Positions 6,360 to 7,486 of a DNA stretch of 7,486 nt are shown here, one piece after another. The position numbers and the translations under genes were made by a program. Source of the DNA: Candidatus Aenigmatarchaeota archaeon (GTDB lineage: Archaea; Aenigmatarchaeota; Aenigmatarchaeia; QMZP01; JAUXAV01); NCBI GenBank assembly GCA_030619735.1, contig JAUXAV010000050.1, positions 1-7,486 of the forward strand. Direction: 5' to 3'. A model generated the notes under the pieces. The model was given only the letters and a program-made list of their open reading frames with translations. It searched no databases and had not been told where the DNA came from. Positions within the stretch are counted from its first letter, which is position 1. Each line of letters begins with the position of its first letter.

Positions 6360-6366
6360 TTTAAAT
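6360..6366 (+). promoter_or_regulatory. TATA element for the GGGPS gene; decides its start
   Basis: TTTAAAT is centred 25 bp before the ATG at 6388, predicting a leaderless mRNA starting there. A GTG at 6379 in the same frame would then lie upstream of the transcript. No Shine-Dalgarno precedes either codon. Confidence 0.45.
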
Positions 6367-6387
6367 CATCAAATCCCTGTGATACTT

Positions 6388-7206
6388 ATGGATGTTTTGG
6401 ATTACATTCGGGAGAGAAGGAAAAAAGGCCCCCTTCATATGTGCTTACTGGACCCTGACAAGCTGGAGCCGGAAAAGAACGCAGAGCTGGCAGCAAAGGC
6501 AGCCAAGTTCGGCTCCGATGCGATAATGGTGGGGGGGTCCCATGGCAATGTCTATGGCGAGAGGCTGAACAATACGGTAAAGCTTATCAAGGAGAATGTT
6601 GCTGTTCCAACACACTCAAAGCAACAGACATCTTCAGCCAATATAATAGGTGATGAAGAATCCAGGCTCCCTGTCATCCTGTTCCCAAACTCCGCCCAGC
6701 AGCTGTCCCCTGAGGCGGATGCCCTGTTCTTCATGAGCCTTTTCAATTCCCGAAGTCCCCAATACCTTATCGGGGAGCAGTCCAAGGGGAGTTTGCTGGT
6801 AAAGAAATACGGTCTGGAGCCGCTCTCCATGGCCTACCTTATAGTGGAGTCTGGTGTAACAACCTCTGCGGGATACACAGGGGATGTGAATCCCATACCC
6901 AGGGAAAAGCCCGAATTCGTTCTGGGCTATGCCCTGGCCGCAAAATACTTCGGCATGAAATTCATATACCTGGAGGCAGGCTCCGGCGCAAAGCAGACCG
7001 TTCCGGATGAGATGATAAAAACAGTGAAGGAAAGCCTCGGACAGGACATGCTCCTGATAGTCGGCGGGGGAATCAGGGACCCCGAAACCGCCAGGGAAAA
7101 GGTGGCTGCAGGCGCTGACATAATAGTCACCGGAACCATAGCAGAGGATGACCAGGACGCCCTGGAGAAAATAATAAAGGCAATAAAGGTCCCGAAAGGT
7201 TTATAA
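6388..7206 (+). CDS. Geranylgeranylglyceryl phosphate synthase family protein (GGGPS, EC 2.5.1.41)
   Basis: This 272-residue TIM-barrel prenyltransferase joins geranylgeranyl diphosphate to sn-glycerol-1-phosphate, the first ether bond of archaeal lipids. Family motifs are clear: LLDPDK (20-25, Mg2+/diphosphate region), MVGGSHG (47-53), PVILFPNS (95-102), ALFFMSLFNSRSP (112-124), AYLIVESG (149-156), YLEAGSGA (194-201, phosphate/G1P side), IVGGGIRDPE (224-233) and ADIIVTGT (243-250). About 20 extra residues (72-93, THSKQQTSSANIIG and flanks) appear between the kinase-like KLIKEN helix and PVILFP. I chose ATG 6388 over an in-frame GTG at 6379 because the TATA spacing predicts a leaderless start. 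It follows egsA, which supplies its substrate. Prenyl chain length cannot be read from the sequence alone. Confidence 0.93.
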   Translation: MDVLDYIRERRKKGPLHMCLLDPDKLEPEKNAELAAKAAKFGSDAIMVGGSHGNVYGERLNNTVKLIKENVAVPTHSKQQTSSANIIGDEESRLPVILFPNSAQQLSPEADALFFMSLFNSRSPQYLIGEQSKGSLLVKKYGLEPLSMAYLIVESGVTTSAGYTGDVNPIPREKPEFVLGYALAAKYFGMKFIYLEAGSGAKQTVPDEMIKTVKESLGQDMLLIVGGGIRDPETAREKVAAGADIIVTGTIAEDDQDALEKIIKAIKVPKGL

Positions 7207-7207
7207 T
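7193..7207 (+). promoter_or_regulatory. BRE/TATA promoter of the downstream HTH gene
   Basis: CGAAAGGTTTATAAT is a full match to SNAAANNTTTAWA. The TATA part overlaps the GGGPS stop codon and is centred 24.5 bp before the ATG at 7228, so the next gene is probably transcribed separately as a leaderless mRNA. Confidence 0.6.
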
Positions 7208-7227
7208 ATTTACAGTCATTTTTATAG

Positions 7228-7486
7228 ATGGGTTACAAAGAACTGATATCGGATGTTTTAGGCACCGATGTCTCAGAAGAAGAAGCAACATCACATAAAG
7301 ATATATTTGACAATGCATTGAGTGAGTTACACCAAGATTACAGGCGTGTTGTTGAGATGCTGTATGGTCTTGGGGAATATGCGTCTCCCTTTGCGTTAGA
7401 AAATGTTGCAGCATTGGAAAATATACCCCTAAACGAAACAAAAAGAAGAAAAGGATATGCCCTTTCTCGAATGAAAAGGCTTATTG
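7228..7486 (+). CDS. Sigma-70 region-4-like helix-turn-helix protein (3' end outside window)
   Basis: The frame runs 86 codons to the window edge. After an acidic N-terminal 25 residues, residues 29-86 resemble sigma-70 region 4: NALSELHQDYRRVVEMLYGLG (29-49) corresponds to the L..L..RER.VL.LR.GL segment, and ALENVAALENIPLNETKRRK with YALSRMKRL corresponds to the TLEEIA...  VTRERIRQIE...ALRKLR helix-turn-helix. Archaea do not use sigma factors, so this is probably a DNA-binding regulator with a sigma-4-type fold, not a true sigma. There is no region-2 sequence in what is visible. The start fits a leaderless promoter. Base composition is somewhat less GC-rich than the lipid genes. Function is unknown. 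Confidence 0.6.
   Translation, partial: MGYKELISDVLGTDVSEEEATSHKDIFDNALSELHQDYRRVVEMLYGLGEYASPFALENVAALENIPLNETKRRKGYALSRMKRLI

Noticed and set aside
7127..7441. A 104-codon minus-strand frame at the right end
   Set aside because: It is antisense to the end of GGGPS and to the HTH gene, crosses their promoter, and has no recognisable domain.

Overview
The window looks archaeal. It carries the two enzymes that start archaeal ether-lipid synthesis (sn-glycerol-1-phosphate dehydrogenase and a GGGPS-family prenyltransferase), an MC1-type chromosomal protein, an archaeal-type A24 prepilin peptidase, and promoters that fit BRE/TATA rules. The long surface protein ends in tandem Cys-rich, thrombospondin-like repeats plus a membrane anchor. 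This style is frequent in DPANN archaea (Woesearchaeota/Pacearchaeota-like and relatives), so a DPANN or related lineage is plausible but not proven.

Layout. Positions 1-3526 (minus) hold one uninterrupted 1175-codon reading frame for a secreted, membrane-anchored, very sequon-rich surface protein that runs off the left edge. Just upstream, overlapping by 4 bp (ATGA), is a 72-residue winged-helix regulator (3523-3741, minus), so the two probably form one translationally coupled operon. A 116-bp AT-rich divergent promoter region with two inverted repeats separates it from a prepilin peptidase (3858-4703, plus). After a short convergent gap with a GC-rich hairpin comes the MC1 gene (4764-5063, minus). 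A 238-bp divergent region follows, containing an MC1 leader rich in hairpins. Then come egsA (5302-6333, plus), GGGPS (6388-7206, plus) and the start of a small protein with a sigma-70 region-4-like helix-turn-helix (7228-7486, plus, cut by the window edge).

How the genes fit together. EgsA reduces DHAP to sn-glycerol-1-phosphate, and GGGPS attaches the geranylgeranyl chain to it, giving the first two committed steps of membrane lipid synthesis. The peptidase processes type IV pilin or archaellin precursors, so it and the anchored surface protein both serve the cell envelope and flank a shared promoter region. MC1 compacts DNA.

Two modes of initiation appear. MC1 has a strong Shine-Dalgarno and a predicted leader of about 117 nt, whereas four plus-strand genes have a TATA element centred 23-26 bp before the ATG, which predicts leaderless mRNAs. 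The left half (to about 3840) is strikingly AT-rich, and the right half from the peptidase to GGGPS is GC-richer with different codon choice. This points to different histories for the surface-protein operon and the housekeeping block.
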